Notes: a model not told the origin generated them from the letters alone. 64,000 bases of DNA from Candidatus Thorarchaeota archaeon (GCA_008080745.1 SHMX01000004.1:1-64000); one strand, 5' to 3'. Shown: positions 1-8,634, counted from the stretch's first letter. Numbers and translations: made by a program.

Positions 1-3000
1 GGTAAATGTGGCATAGGTTCCAGTATTAGAATATGTCCAATCTGCAGATGTGTATGATGTGGAATCGATGATTATCTGAGTAATATTCGATTCTGTTATC
101 ATGATTGATGAATTATCAGTGTCCCTAATCTCTACAATCAGAGTAGTGTTCTGTCCCCAGGGAGTGGGCCCAGGTGGTGAAACATATGCTGCGATATTAT
201 GCTCACGGATAGTTACTTGAACTGGACCAGAACCATCATAGAATAATTTGGCACTCGAACTCGTTGTCACAGCAACGGTTTCTTGATATGTCTGAATTGA
301 CCATGCTGCTGTGTCAACCCACAGATAATATTTTCCTCCAGAATATACCCAATCGGTTGAGGTAAATGTCTGTCCTGCAACCTCTATTGATGTGATATTT
401 CCTGGATTTACCTCAATTGTGCTATTATCAAGATCAGTAACTGTTAATGAGATTTGTGTTCTCCAACTCCATGGTGTTTCCGGAGGTTGATTAACCGTTA
501 CACGAATATCATGAGATCTAATGTTCACATCTACAGGAGAGTTTCCGTTGTCGAAGAATTTGGATAGTCCACTTCCTGCTGTAATCACTTGGATATCAAC
601 ACTCTCTGTTCCGACATCCCATACATTTGTTTCAAGCCCGAAAACAACGGTGGCATAACCCGGAGTAGAGCTATAAGTAAGATTTACGCCGGGTACAAAC
701 GTCTGAGTCCCAAATGTTGAAGTTACTACAAGCGAAGTGATGTTATTCTCGGAGATTATCAATGAGGAGTTGTCAGTATCAACAATTGATACATTGATGT
801 AGGTATTCCAACTCCATGGCGTTTCAGATGGTGGCATTGCTGTGACTCTAGTATGGTGAGCTCTAACGACAATAGTCAATTCGATGTTCTTATCTTGGTG
901 ACCTGTTGCAGTTGCGTCAATCAGAACTGTATATTCACCAGGGGTAACATCTTCAGTATTGAAAGTTACCTGCCATACATTGAGGGTCGTATTATAGAAT
1001 GGATCAATCTGAGTTCCTACTACAGACTGTGCTTCCCAGTCGGTTGTTATTGCGCCATTTGCTGGGACTGTATCATCAATGGGTCGATACCCGACAAAGT
1101 CGAAGAGGTCAATAGATAAGGAGAATGGACTGGTATGTGTTGCATCGATTCTTGCTCTAACCTCTCCTGTGCTTGAGATGAATGCGGATGGATTATCTGT
1201 TTCCCAGGTAATTGAGGTATCTGTTGTTGGACTAAACGAACTTACTGCTAATTCCCAACTGGTTGTATCATAATTATAAGCATACAATTGTCCAGAAACC
1301 CCTGATACGCTGAATTTCCCCTCAAGTTTGTAGAGTAGTGTGTTCAGTTCGGCTTCCGCAAAATTGTAGTAATCAATATCTGATTCAATCAATACGCTAA
1401 TTGCATTTCCTACACTATCAATTGTTGTGTACACATTATTCGATGTGAATGAATTGGTTTCATCTGGAGTGGCCGGACTGCCAGTGGAGGCAGTAATAGA
1501 TGTTGGATTCATTGCTATAGTGTCCTCATAAGCAATATAGATCGTCTTAGAGTTCCCCCATGCAATCTCATAATCCGTTGTGGGTGTACCAGTTCCGTCT
1601 CTGGGTGAATAGAGAGTAGTTTTTTCTTGAACCTCTATTGTAATCCCGTCTGTTGTAGCAAAGTCGTTGTATGGTTTGGTTGCATTTACATCAACGACAT
1701 ATCCACCGATAACCGCCATTGAAGTGTCCACATAACCTGCATACCATCCGTTTCCAGCATAAGTCATCAAATCTGAGCCATATGTCCAGTTAAAGTAAAG
1801 TTCAGCTCCAGCAATACCTAGACCAGTCTCTGAATCAATATATTTGACTCTGACAGAAACTATATCTCCACGATAAGCAGTATATACAGCTGATTCTATT
1901 TCTAGTTCTGTTGTGTGAAAGAGGTCGACAGATTTTGTGAACAGACCTACAGCAGTACCGTTATTCCAAGTTGCAACTGCAGTAAGTGGCCCTGCTAACC
2001 AATCATTTTGTATGGTGATATTGTCTGTTCCTGTACCATTTTGAAATAGGACTATTCCAGAGCTATCAATAGATAGATCTGACTCGGTGTAAATAAGTTG
2101 CTCTTCGATATCATATATTGAAACACTACCTGAGCCAGAAATAAGTGGGGGATTATCGAACCCATCAAGAAATCCTGCTTCAAGTCGCATGGACTCTCCC
2201 GGATAAAACGTGCCTGTTTCTAACCAAGTACCTGAATCTCCATAGAATGTGATATATTCTCCATAATTCGGTGAACTTGATTCAATTGACCATTTACCAT
2301 AATGAGGCGTTCCAGAAGTTCCCGTTCCAGCAACATCACACATCAGAATTCCTTGATTGGAATATAATGTGGCATTATAGTAAGTAGTTCCTAATAGCTG
2401 GATATCTCCATAGGCATCATAGACGGTATTTACAGTCCAATCATGTGGTAATGTGACATTGAAGTGATCATAAACAAAAGGATATGCCATCTCTTGTGCT
2501 GTGAATTCGGATTCCCATGTAACCACTGTTCCATTTGAAACTGAATATGTATTTGTAAGCAGGTTGTTATTTCGTGTAAGAGGCATATCGAGTTCTAATG
2601 CAAATTCTGTGCCTGTTTCATTCGAGAGAAATTCCAGTTGAACATCATTAGTCCAATTACCAGAAAATGTTGCATATCCCTTTCCATCAATAGGACTCTT
2701 TGTGAAAGATACAATATTTGTTGGGTTATTGACATCGCGTGCTCTAAGGTCAACAACTTCAGGGTCTCTTGAAGTCTTCAGCGTAAGAGAAACATCATCG
2801 ATAGACAATTGTCCTTCAGTTTGAAATTGGGTTTCCGCCCAACCTCTAATTCCGAAAGATACCTCAAGTGTGCCAGGAAATGTGTATATGTCAAGAGGCA
2901 GATTTAGAGAATATGTTGTCCAATCTTGGTCAGCTGAGAATCTTGCCCCTCCAGAAGGCAATTCCCAAATTGTACCATTGACATACATATAGGGTTGTGC

Positions 3001-3630
3001 GTTTTGACCATTTGAACCCGTAGTGGTATCTATCTTGTAGGTTACATTCAACACAGCTGATGAGGTTCCTCCCTCAGTTACTGATACAGTCTGATTCCAT
3101 GCTCCCCAGTAGTCATATTTGACTTTTCCACCAGAGGAACGGACCAGATAGATATACCCTCCAAGAGAATCGTAGTTTTCATCTATTACCCCAATATCTC
3201 CTTGATCATTAGCAGCCCAATAACTTGCATCACTGGTGAAATGTCCATTTGACACCCAATCTGTCAGATGGTACATCTTGGAGCTAATTGCAGTAATTTC
3301 TGTGGTGAACCAATCCTCAGGAATATCATAGGTTTGCGGATAGAAGGTTGTTGAGTCGTTCGCCATTGCAGTTCGTTCATCGAAAATTCCTGTGGCACTC
3401 TCTATCACATCCATGAGTGTACCACTCCCTGTAGTGGTAGATGGAATTTCCGATATAATATGATAATCGTCAGAAAAAGTATCAGTATATTCTATATCTT
3501 GTTGATGCTCTTTCCTTTCATCAGACGCAGATGAAACAAATGGATTTGCTAACATTGAAGTAGCAAAAGCAGAAGCAGCAAGAATTGTAATCATTGAGAT
3601 GACTAATATTGTCTGTGTCTTAGCACGCAT
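1..3630 (-). CDS. Giant secreted repeat-containing surface protein (N-terminal part, runs off window)
   Basis: Read on the minus strand from the ATG at 3630-3628, the frame stays open for 1,210 codons to base 1, with no stop seen when translated by eye; the C-terminus lies outside the window. Residues 1-30 form a Sec signal peptide (MRAKTQ, a hydrophobic core, then Ala-rich). The mature part is rich in Ser/Thr/Asn/Gly/Tyr, as in surface beta-sandwich proteins. Around residues 125-280 is a jelly-roll-like block ending in SIDDVSL. From about residue 920, three Ig-like units of roughly 100-115 residues repeat the signature PPxTPWSW followed by DxDNS and NIT (starts near 920, 1035 and 1137). No catalytic motif was seen. 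It is the last gene in a minus-strand pair behind the radical SAM gene, 190 bp downstream. Likely an adhesin or cell-surface structural protein; the function is inferred from architecture only. Confidence 0.85.
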   Translation of the reverse strand, partial: MRAKTQTILVISMITILAASAFATSMLANPFVSSASDERKEHQQDIEYTDTFSDDYHIISEIPSTTTGSGTLMDVIESATGIFDERTAMANDSTTFYPQTYDIPEDWFTTEITAISSKMYHLTDWVSNGHFTSDASYWAANDQGDIGVIDENYDSLGGYIYLVRSSGGKVKYDYWGAWNQTVSVTEGGTSSAVLNVTYKIDTTTGSNGQNAQPYMYVNGTIWELPSGGARFSADQDWTTYSLNLPLDIYTFPGTLEVSFGIRGWAETQFQTEGQLSIDDVSLTLKTSRDPEVVDLRARDVNNPTNIVSFTKSPIDGKGYATFSGNWTNDVQLEFLSNETGTEFALELDMPLTRNNNLLTNTYSVSNGTVVTWESEFTAQEMAYPFVYDHFNVTLPHDWTVNTVYDAYGDIQLLGTTYYNATLYSNQGILMCDVAGTGTSGTPHYGKWSIESSSPNYGEYITFYGDSGTWLETGTFYPGESMRLEAGFLDGFDNPPLISGSGSVSIYDIEEQLIYTESDLSIDSSGIVLFQNGTGTDNITIQNDWLAGPLTAVATWNNGTAVGLFTKSVDLFHTTELEIESAVYTAYRGDIVSVRVKYIDSETGLGIAGAELYFNWTYGSDLMTYAGNGWYAGYVDTSMAVIGGYVVDVNATKPYNDFATTDGITIEVQEKTTLYSPRDGTGTPTTDYEIAWGNSKTIYIAYEDTIAMNPTSITASTGSPATPDETNSFTSNNVYTTIDSVGNAISVLIESDIDYYNFAEAELNTLLYKLEGKFSVSGVSGQLYAYNYDTTSWELAVSSFSPTTDTSITWETDNPSAFISSTGEVRARIDATHTSPFSLSIDLFDFVGYRPIDDTVPANGAITTDWEAQSVVGTQIDPFYNTTLNVWQVTFNTEDVTPGEYTVLIDATATGHQDKNIELTIVVRAHHTRVTAMPPSETPWSWNTYINVSIVDTDNSSLIISENNITSLVVTSTFGTQTFVPGVNLTYSSTPGYATVVFGLETNVWDVGTESVDIQVITAGSGLSKFFDNGNSPVDVNIRSHDIRVTVNQPPETPWSWRTQISLTVTDLDNSTIEVNPGNITSIEVAGQTFTSTDWVYSGGKYYLWVDTAAWSIQTYQETVAVTTSSSAKLFYDGSGPVQVTIREHNIAAYVSPPGPTPWGQNTTLIVEIRDTDNSSIMITESNITQIIIDSTSYTSADWTYSNTGTYATFT

Positions 3631-3753
3631 TTCAGATAACCTCTGGAGACGGTGTATCCTCTAAGAATTATTATTTCTTAGGTCCCGAATAATAATAACT
3701 GATGAGTCTCAACCTATTCCCAAATCAGTTTTCAAAAGTTAAATAATGGAAGA

Positions 3754-3764
3754 AAGATATAAAA
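3754..3764 (-). promoter_or_regulatory. TATA-like element upstream of the giant surface protein gene
   Basis: On the minus strand this reads CTTTTATATCT, close to the archaeal TATA consensus, about 125 bp upstream of the ATG at 3630. It would imply a leader of roughly 95 nt. The A/T richness of the gap makes chance matches likely. Confidence 0.35.
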
Positions 3765-3785
3765 GAATCTTGGATTGGCTTGGAT

Positions 3786-3800
3786 GAAAAAAAGAAAAAC
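3786..3800 (-). terminator. T-rich terminator after the radical SAM gene
   Basis: Just past the stop of the radical SAM gene the minus strand carries GGTTTTTCTTTTTTTC, a U-tract of the kind archaeal RNA polymerase terminates on. No clear hairpin precedes it. Confidence 0.4.
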
Positions 3801-3821
3801 CTGATTATTTTTGGAAAGATT

Positions 3822-5252
3822 CTATGTGATTCCATGTTGGTCTCCTTTAATTTTTCTTTTTAATTTCAATTTGAATTCATCTAACATCTCTGATGCTTTT
3901 CCTTTCTGTTTCCAAAATGGCTTAATTTCATCAAAAGACATGACATCAAAGTATAACGGGCATGCTCCGGTGCAATAGGCAAAATGTTCACAATCCTTGC
4001 AGCCCACTGGAGCAAATTCTTTTTCTCTCCAGAATTTTGCCCCTCTACTATTCCAGACCTTCTCAAAACCATCATGTAATAAACTACCAACGGGCTCGCT
4101 GAAACTGGAGCAGGGTAGAAGGTTACCTTCTGCATCAACTGACAAGAGTCCATCACAACAGGCACATGCCTTTGCACCCAGTCCATTAGCGATGGGGTTG
4201 AATAGACAGACTGGTGTTGGTGCGTACCATACAAAGCTGATTTGACGTTTATTAGCACGTCTTTTGACTCTTCTGACGATGTCACCGATTTCGGAATATG
4301 TTATCATCAATTCATCTCTGAGCTTTGCAGCAGTTCCAGTGTAGATTACCATATTCATACTGAAATAACTCAAATCGAGCTCGTCTACATGAAAATCTAC
4401 TAGTTCCTCAAGACGATCAACGTTGGGTTGACAAATTGTTGTATTACAATGAGTATAAATTTCAGTTGCGTGTAAATTTTTGATTCCCTTTACTGTTTGC
4501 TCAAAAGCTCCTGGAATCCCAACTATGTAGTCATGACTCTCCGCATCTGGACCCTCGATGGAAACCTGAGCACTATGCAGACCTGCATCAAGCAATCTAT
4601 TGACATATTTCTTGTCTGCACACTTGCGTCCATTCGTTATGAGATTCACACGCAGTTTCTTTGAACGAGCATACGAAATTAGTTCAAAAATATCCTCTCT
4701 GAGGGTTGGTTCGCCCCCTGTAAAAGATAGACTGGGAACGTGAGCATCGTCCACAATAATATCAATGATTTTCTTGATTTCTTCAGTTTTCATCTCGCCC
4801 GATTCTCGGTAGGGCGAATATGCATAACAGAATCGACATTTGTTATTGCATCTATAAGTCACAGCTATCTCACTGAGAACCGGATATCTAATCTCTCCAG
4901 CCCCATAGGGGATAATTTCAGCAGTCTTGTATGAGTATATGTTGTAATTCCCAGCTGTCATGCTACTCAAGTCGCCAGCAAATGCAGCCAAATCGTTCAA
5001 GATTCTCTGTCTACTCACTCCTTTCTGACGTTCAAAGGACCCAACCAGCTCTTCAATCGTAGATCCCTCCATAAGCATCTTCAACATGGTCAATGCGGTT
5101 TTATTCAGGTGCATCACCCGATTTGGTCGAAGAATCAGTAGATTATCTTCTGGTCTGACATGGAAATAGTCCTGAACATCTTCTATAAAACCGGGTATCC
5201 ATTCTAGTTCTTCAATTGAAAAATTGTAATCTGGAGGATACTGATTGGACAT
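3822..5252 (-). CDS. Radical SAM protein with N-terminal PqqD-like domain and C-terminal SPASM domain
   Basis: Iron-sulfur radical SAM enzyme. Numbered from the ATG at 5252 (an in-frame TTG at 5261 is less likely), residues about 35-100 resemble a PqqD/RRE-type peptide-recognition fold. The [4Fe-4S]/SAM motif CNNKCRFC is near 135-142, with GGEP near 180. At the C-terminus C-x2-C-x5-C-x3-C (CKDCEHFAYCTGAC, about 418-431), with upstream Cys near 349, 363-366 and 381, fits the SPASM auxiliary-cluster pattern. Length (476 aa) is normal for SPASM maturases such as PqqE or sactisynthases, which modify peptides; heme-pathway relatives also exist. It is divergent from the 5382-8303 operon, whose last product ends in Cys/His repeats, a plausible substrate. 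The family call is firm; the substrate is inferred. Confidence 0.9.
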   Translation of the reverse strand: MSNQYPPDYNFSIEELEWIPGFIEDVQDYFHVRPEDNLLILRPNRVMHLNKTALTMLKMLMEGSTIEELVGSFERQKGVSRQRILNDLAAFAGDLSSMTAGNYNIYSYKTAEIIPYGAGEIRYPVLSEIAVTYRCNNKCRFCYAYSPYRESGEMKTEEIKKIIDIIVDDAHVPSLSFTGGEPTLREDIFELISYARSKKLRVNLITNGRKCADKKYVNRLLDAGLHSAQVSIEGPDAESHDYIVGIPGAFEQTVKGIKNLHATEIYTHCNTTICQPNVDRLEELVDFHVDELDLSYFSMNMVIYTGTAAKLRDELMITYSEIGDIVRRVKRRANKRQISFVWYAPTPVCLFNPIANGLGAKACACCDGLLSVDAEGNLLPCSSFSEPVGSLLHDGFEKVWNSRGAKFWREKEFAPVGCKDCEHFAYCTGACPLYFDVMSFDEIKPFWKQKGKASEMLDEFKLKLKRKIKGDQHGIT

Positions 5253-5336
5253 AGTTAGCAATGAATCGTCTTTTGACTATTAATTATTAGGTATCGGAGT
5301 GTCCCTAAAGATTTTTCACGACCTGAAACCCTTATC

Positions 5337-5342
5337 TTATAT
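5337..5342 (+). promoter_or_regulatory. TATA box for the 5382-8303 operon
   Basis: CTTATATC sits about 40 bp upstream of the ATG at 5382, the right distance for a transcript starting near 5365 with a short leader carrying the GGAG ribosome site at about 5370. It lies in the 129-bp divergent gap with the radical SAM gene. Confidence 0.5.
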
Positions 5343-5381
5343 CAATCTGTAAGAGTAATCATATCAGCAGGAGATATTAAG

Positions 5382-5777
5382 ATGAGTAGTGGAGAAACAA
5401 AACTACCCTATGGGACAATCAAAGGAAAGAAACTAATCATGCACTTTAGCGCATATGATATCGACTTGCCAGTCATTGCAGCTGGAATTCGAGAGCGAAT
5501 GGATGTTCTAAGAGAGCTCGGAGTATCTTTCTCCGGATTTGGCACAGAAGTTCCCAAAGACATGACGGAACAAAACCCGGCGGTTGTCAAAGCTTTCTTT
5601 GAGTTTGTAGGTTCAGGTTCAGATTCAGACGTGATTCTGAAAAGAGCTTACCATCTGATATGGGGTGGTATGATTGAAGAATTCCCCGATTTACTTGAAT
5701 GGGCGGCTGCCAAATCTGACCTATCCAGTCTAACTTTTGCACAGGCAGATGTTATGCGTGCTCGAAAAGGTGACTGA
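5382..5777 (+). CDS. Hypothetical protein, 131 aa, first gene of operon with CHSAC-tail membrane protein
   Basis: I do not recognise this family. The 131-residue product is soluble and mixed alpha/beta. The N-terminal part (TIKGKKLIMHFSAYDIDLPV) suggests two strands, followed by helices around IRERMDVLREL and AVVKAFFEFV and a Trp-containing segment (YHLIWGGMIEEF). There is no signal peptide, membrane segment or Cys motif. The ATG is preceded by GGAG at optimal spacing. It is the first of three co-directional genes, with 15 bp to the next gene and a TATA box upstream, so it probably shares a transcript with the RHH-like and CHSAC-tail genes. It could be a cytoplasmic partner of that membrane protein or of the divergent radical SAM enzyme, but nothing in the sequence shows this. 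Confidence 0.75.
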   Translation: MSSGETKLPYGTIKGKKLIMHFSAYDIDLPVIAAGIRERMDVLRELGVSFSGFGTEVPKDMTEQNPAVVKAFFEFVGSGSDSDVILKRAYHLIWGGMIEEFPDLLEWAAAKSDLSSLTFAQADVMRARKGD

Positions 5778-5792
5778 TGGAAGTATCTGGTC

Positions 5793-6128
5793 ATGCCCAA
5801 AATAGAAGTTTCTGATGTACTTCACGACCTATTAGAAAGACATGCTAAGAAATCGCAATTAGATTCGGTGAAGGACTTGGTAAATACTGCACTAATGGAG
5901 TACCTACTCAGACATGATCGAATGGGACAGCTTCACGTCCCTCTTCCTACATTTCTCATGTCAAGTGCTGACACCATTGCATCAGTTCGGTCAACCATGA
6001 ATACTATCGACTGGTACAGTAGTCAAGAATCAATTGATAGGGTTAGTAATGACCTTGAGTCTGCCGAGGAACTTCTTCGCAAGACCGCATGGAAGCTTAG
6101 TAAAAAACTAGAATCAGAGGAGAACTGA
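5793..6128 (+). CDS. Small protein with ribbon-helix-helix-like N-terminus
   Basis: A 111-residue protein. Residues 1-40 have the pattern of a ribbon-helix-helix (CopG/Arc-type) unit: a short strand (PKIEVSD), a first helix (VLHDLLERHAKK) and a second helix with the usual spacing (VKDLVNTALMEYLLRH). The remainder is helical with a charged C-terminal segment (ESAEELLRKTAWKLSKKLESEEN) that could mediate multimerisation. It may be a DNA-binding regulator of its own operon; this is inferred from pattern only and no family was identified. It sits 15 bp after the previous gene. Its last codons contain GAGGAG, which serves as the ribosome site of the next gene 3 bp further on, so the two are translationally coupled. 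Confidence 0.7.
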   Translation: MPKIEVSDVLHDLLERHAKKSQLDSVKDLVNTALMEYLLRHDRMGQLHVPLPTFLMSSADTIASVRSTMNTIDWYSSQESIDRVSNDLESAEELLRKTAWKLSKKLESEEN

Positions 6129-6131
6129 GAA

Positions 6132-8303
6132 TTGAGAAGTCGCTTCACATTTTTACTGATAATTGGATTGTTTGTATCCACAATTGGTCCAGCATTATTG
6201 TTTTGTCCTGTTTCTTCCCAAGATACTGTTGCTGTAAATGAGAGCATCTACGTTGATGTAGTAATTCTACCAAATGGTAGAATTAATGTAACTTATTTCA
6301 TGACGCATCGAGTTGACAGTGGATCTATAGGTGGATACGATTTACAAGGTATCCAAGAGAATTCAATTTATGACCCCGAGCGTAGTTATGTTGAGATGGA
6401 TGGAGAGAGATATAATCTTCAAGTCACACCTATAACGAATGGATATGGGTTAGATTGGACCCCTAGAACGCAGGCTGGAGAAACTGTTCTAGTTGTATTT
6501 GGTTATTTCAGTACTAATAGAATTGTTGAGAAAACTACTGGTACTTATACTCTAGAGGGATCTGGTGATACTATTACTGGGGATATGGGAGTATTCAATT
6601 GGGCACCAGTTCAATGGGAGTGGGATGTAGGAGTTTACAATGTCCGAGTAATTTATCCCATTGAGATGAATTCTACATGGATTGACGCAGAAGGAGGAAT
6701 TAATTCTGAAGGTGCTGACTATGCAGGGTATGTGGTTGATTATCGTCAAGGTATTTGGCAGGGGACAGATACGCAATTTGACTATGATGATGATAATCTA
6801 CTAGCTTATCCATCAGACCCTTCAGCAAGCCCTCGTAATTTCAGTGTCAGCCTTACTGCAGAACCAGCTCTTGCTTATGATCATCTACGTATATTTCACT
6901 ATACCAATTGGAGCTTCTATGCTGACCACCTTCTTCCCGGTTCAATAGGATATGCTACAGAAGAAAATCTGAATGTAGTTGCAAATACCGAATTTGAAAT
7001 TGAGCTCGATGTTTTCAATATTGGTGACACTGAACTGACAGGAGTGAATGTAGACATCACTGTTCCTGAAAATATAACACTACTTTCAGCTTCGTCATCT
7101 GGGTATCAAGCCACTCTTGATGGTGGTGAGAGTTTTCATATCTCTTACACCTTAGAACCTGATAATATGCCTGCGGTTCTAAAGGTAACATTCACTATTT
7201 CAGCAACTAACCTAAACCAATCTAGCTGGAAAACATTCACTGTAAATGTCTATATTCAGGAATACATTCCTCCCCTAATAGAGGCTACAATGCTAATCCA
7301 GTTGATTCTATTCGGAATTGGTGGTATTGCGGTTCTTGGTGTATCTGTTTATGGTTACAGATACATAACAGGTGGTTATGGTGCCAAATGGGAAGTTGAT
7401 GAAACCACAACCTACGAAAGTCCTACCATCTCGATACAGACCTTTGGTACGCCTGGGGAAGTGGCAAATCTTGATCCAGTTGAGTCTGCTTTCTTTGTGA
7501 ATACCCCTCGACAAAAATTAGTGGGAATGATCTTAATGTCCTGTGCGAGAAAAGGTGCACTTAGAGTCATATCAACTGATCCTCTGAAGGTTTCTAATAC
7601 AGGTGTTCGTTTTGAAGAGCTGACGTATTACGAAGATGCCTTGGTAAAGTGTATTGAGAACAATGAGCTAAAACCAGAATGTGTGGATATCGTACTGGAA
7701 GATTTGGCTGAGAAAGTACAGGAGAAATCATGGGATGCCGACTTTGAAGCGACCAAAGAGGCGCACGATGAACGGGTTGAAGGTGCTTGGGAAGAATTAG
7801 AATCAGAGCCCACCGCTAACGAGAGGACTGATTATTATTTCAATCGAAGATACCATGATCACGGTTGGGCCTGGTATTGGCTCTATATGCATCCCAATCA
7901 TGATAGTAGGATTGAGGATAACCTGACACCCTCCGGTGGTACCATTACACCACCACATATTCCTGAGTGGTTTACGGAGATGGCCGATGCTGCTGGCCAT
8001 TCTATCACCACTGCTGGTCGAGTTATTGGTGATGTTGCTGCAACGACCAGCCAAATAATTGGTAACGTAACCAACACTATTGGCGAGATTGTTAGCGGAG
8101 TGGGCAGGATAATTACAGAACCTCTCAAACCAATTGTTGAAGGAACCAGCCGGTGTGTTTCTCACGACGCCTGTCACAGTGCTTGCGTAAGTCACGATGC
8201 CTGTCATTCAGCTTGTCATAGTGCCTGTCATAGCGCCTGTGTATGTCATTCAGCTTGTCATAGTGCCTGCCATAGCGCCTGTGTATCCGGAGGATATCGA
8301 TAA
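6132..8303 (+). CDS. DUF2207-like membrane protein with C-terminal CHSAC cysteine/histidine repeats
   Basis: A 723-residue exported protein starting at TTG 6132 (GAGGAG about 10 bp upstream; no nearby ATG). Residues 1-33 are a signal peptide. Residues about 35-250 are a beta-rich extracellular domain in the style of DUF2207; about 265-380 is a CARDB/Ig-like domain (IELDVFNIGDTELTGVNVDITVP split across strands). One transmembrane helix lies near 385-410. After it comes a cytoplasmic part with a winged-helix-like segment (FVNTPRQKLVGMILMSCARKGALRV) and an amphipathic Gly/Ala/Thr stretch. The last 50 residues hold 11 Cys and about ten His in repeats of HSAC/HDAC, ending SGGYR. Such a tail could bind metal or be a substrate for thioether formation by the divergent radical SAM/SPASM enzyme; both are inferences. 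It is followed by a strong terminator. Confidence 0.85.
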   Translation: MRSRFTFLLIIGLFVSTIGPALLFCPVSSQDTVAVNESIYVDVVILPNGRINVTYFMTHRVDSGSIGGYDLQGIQENSIYDPERSYVEMDGERYNLQVTPITNGYGLDWTPRTQAGETVLVVFGYFSTNRIVEKTTGTYTLEGSGDTITGDMGVFNWAPVQWEWDVGVYNVRVIYPIEMNSTWIDAEGGINSEGADYAGYVVDYRQGIWQGTDTQFDYDDDNLLAYPSDPSASPRNFSVSLTAEPALAYDHLRIFHYTNWSFYADHLLPGSIGYATEENLNVVANTEFEIELDVFNIGDTELTGVNVDITVPENITLLSASSSGYQATLDGGESFHISYTLEPDNMPAVLKVTFTISATNLNQSSWKTFTVNVYIQEYIPPLIEATMLIQLILFGIGGIAVLGVSVYGYRYITGGYGAKWEVDETTTYESPTISIQTFGTPGEVANLDPVESAFFVNTPRQKLVGMILMSCARKGALRVISTDPLKVSNTGVRFEELTYYEDALVKCIENNELKPECVDIVLEDLAEKVQEKSWDADFEATKEAHDERVEGAWEELESEPTANERTDYYFNRRYHDHGWAWYWLYMHPNHDSRIEDNLTPSGGTITPPHIPEWFTEMADAAGHSITTAGRVIGDVAATTSQIIGNVTNTIGEIVSGVGRIITEPLKPIVEGTSRCVSHDACHSACVSHDACHSACHSACHSACVCHSACHSACHSACVSGGYR
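8155..8290 (+). repeat. In-frame tandem repeats encoding CHSAC units
   Basis: The 3' end of the DUF2207-like gene contains near-identical 12-nt units of the form TGT CAT AGT GCC (Cys-His-Ser-Ala), interrupted by 18-21-nt units encoding Cys-Val-Ser-His-Asp-Ala. Synonymous differences between units (CATAGT/CATTCA/CACAGT) show that the amino-acid pattern, not just the DNA repeat, is maintained. Confidence 0.8.
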
Positions 8304-8311
8304 TTACCGAT

Positions 8312-8351
8312 GCTGTCTAGCCTAAGGCTGGCAGCACACTCTATTTTTTTA
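8312..8351 (+). terminator. Hairpin terminator after CHSAC-tail gene
   Basis: An imperfect stem (GCTGTCTAGCC, loop TAA, GGCTGGCAGC) at 8312-8335 is followed by TATTTTTTTATT at 8342-8352, just past the stop at 8303. Confidence 0.6.
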
Positions 8352-8427
8352 TTAGTACAATAATGCTTTGTTAAAAGATATTATATGCTTTCAAGAGAAG
8401 AAACTCGTACTTAATCACAGAGTCTTT

Positions 8428-8554
8428 ACCGCTCTTGATGGGATTGACCATGCAATCTGAAAGTGTCTTTCTTTTTGCAGTCATCATTCTCCCGGTGACT
8501 CTACTCCTCGTGTGATATCGGACTTTCAGGTGGTTACATACCGTCGAGAGCGGT
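8428..8554. repeat. Imperfect long inverted repeat, possible structured RNA or mobile remnant
   Basis: Outer arms ACCGCTCTTGATGG (8428-8441) and CCGTCGAGAGCGGT (8541-8554) are complementary with two G-T changes. Inner arms CTGAAAGT (8457-8464) and ACTTTCAG (8522-8529) continue the stem. A further short hairpin AGTCA/TGACT lies at about 8479-8499. The G-T changes keep pairing in RNA on one strand, which favours a transcribed structure. No target-site duplication or transposase was seen. Confidence 0.5.
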
Positions 8555-8634
8555 TTCCTCATTTTCTAAAGTCAGTGAAATGATTCAAATGCAATAAGTA
8601 GACATGTACCACAATCAAAATGGATTATGAGTGA

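Larger units (their letters stand above)
8304..8634. other. 331-bp intergenic region with a structured inverted-repeat element
   Basis: It holds the terminator at 8312-8351 and the inverted-repeat element at 8428-8554. The last 80 bp before the phosphoesterase gene are AT-rich and should contain its promoter. A 63-codon minus-strand frame (8562-8371) spans the element but shows no coding character. Confidence 0.5.

Noticed and set aside
853-1273. Two plus-strand open frames (88 and 64 codons)
   Set aside because: They lie opposite the continuous minus-strand frame of the giant surface protein and have no ribosome site or domain character.
8155-8290. CRISPR-like short repeats
   Set aside because: The units are 12 nt, in frame, have no spacers and encode the CHSAC tail.
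8371-8562. 63-codon minus-strand frame within the intergenic gap
   Set aside because: It coincides with the inverted-repeat element, has no plausible ribosome site and an unnatural composition.
8304-8634. tRNA or other stable RNA in the gap
   Set aside because: No cloverleaf, T-arm motif or C/D box pattern could be found; only the inverted repeat remains.
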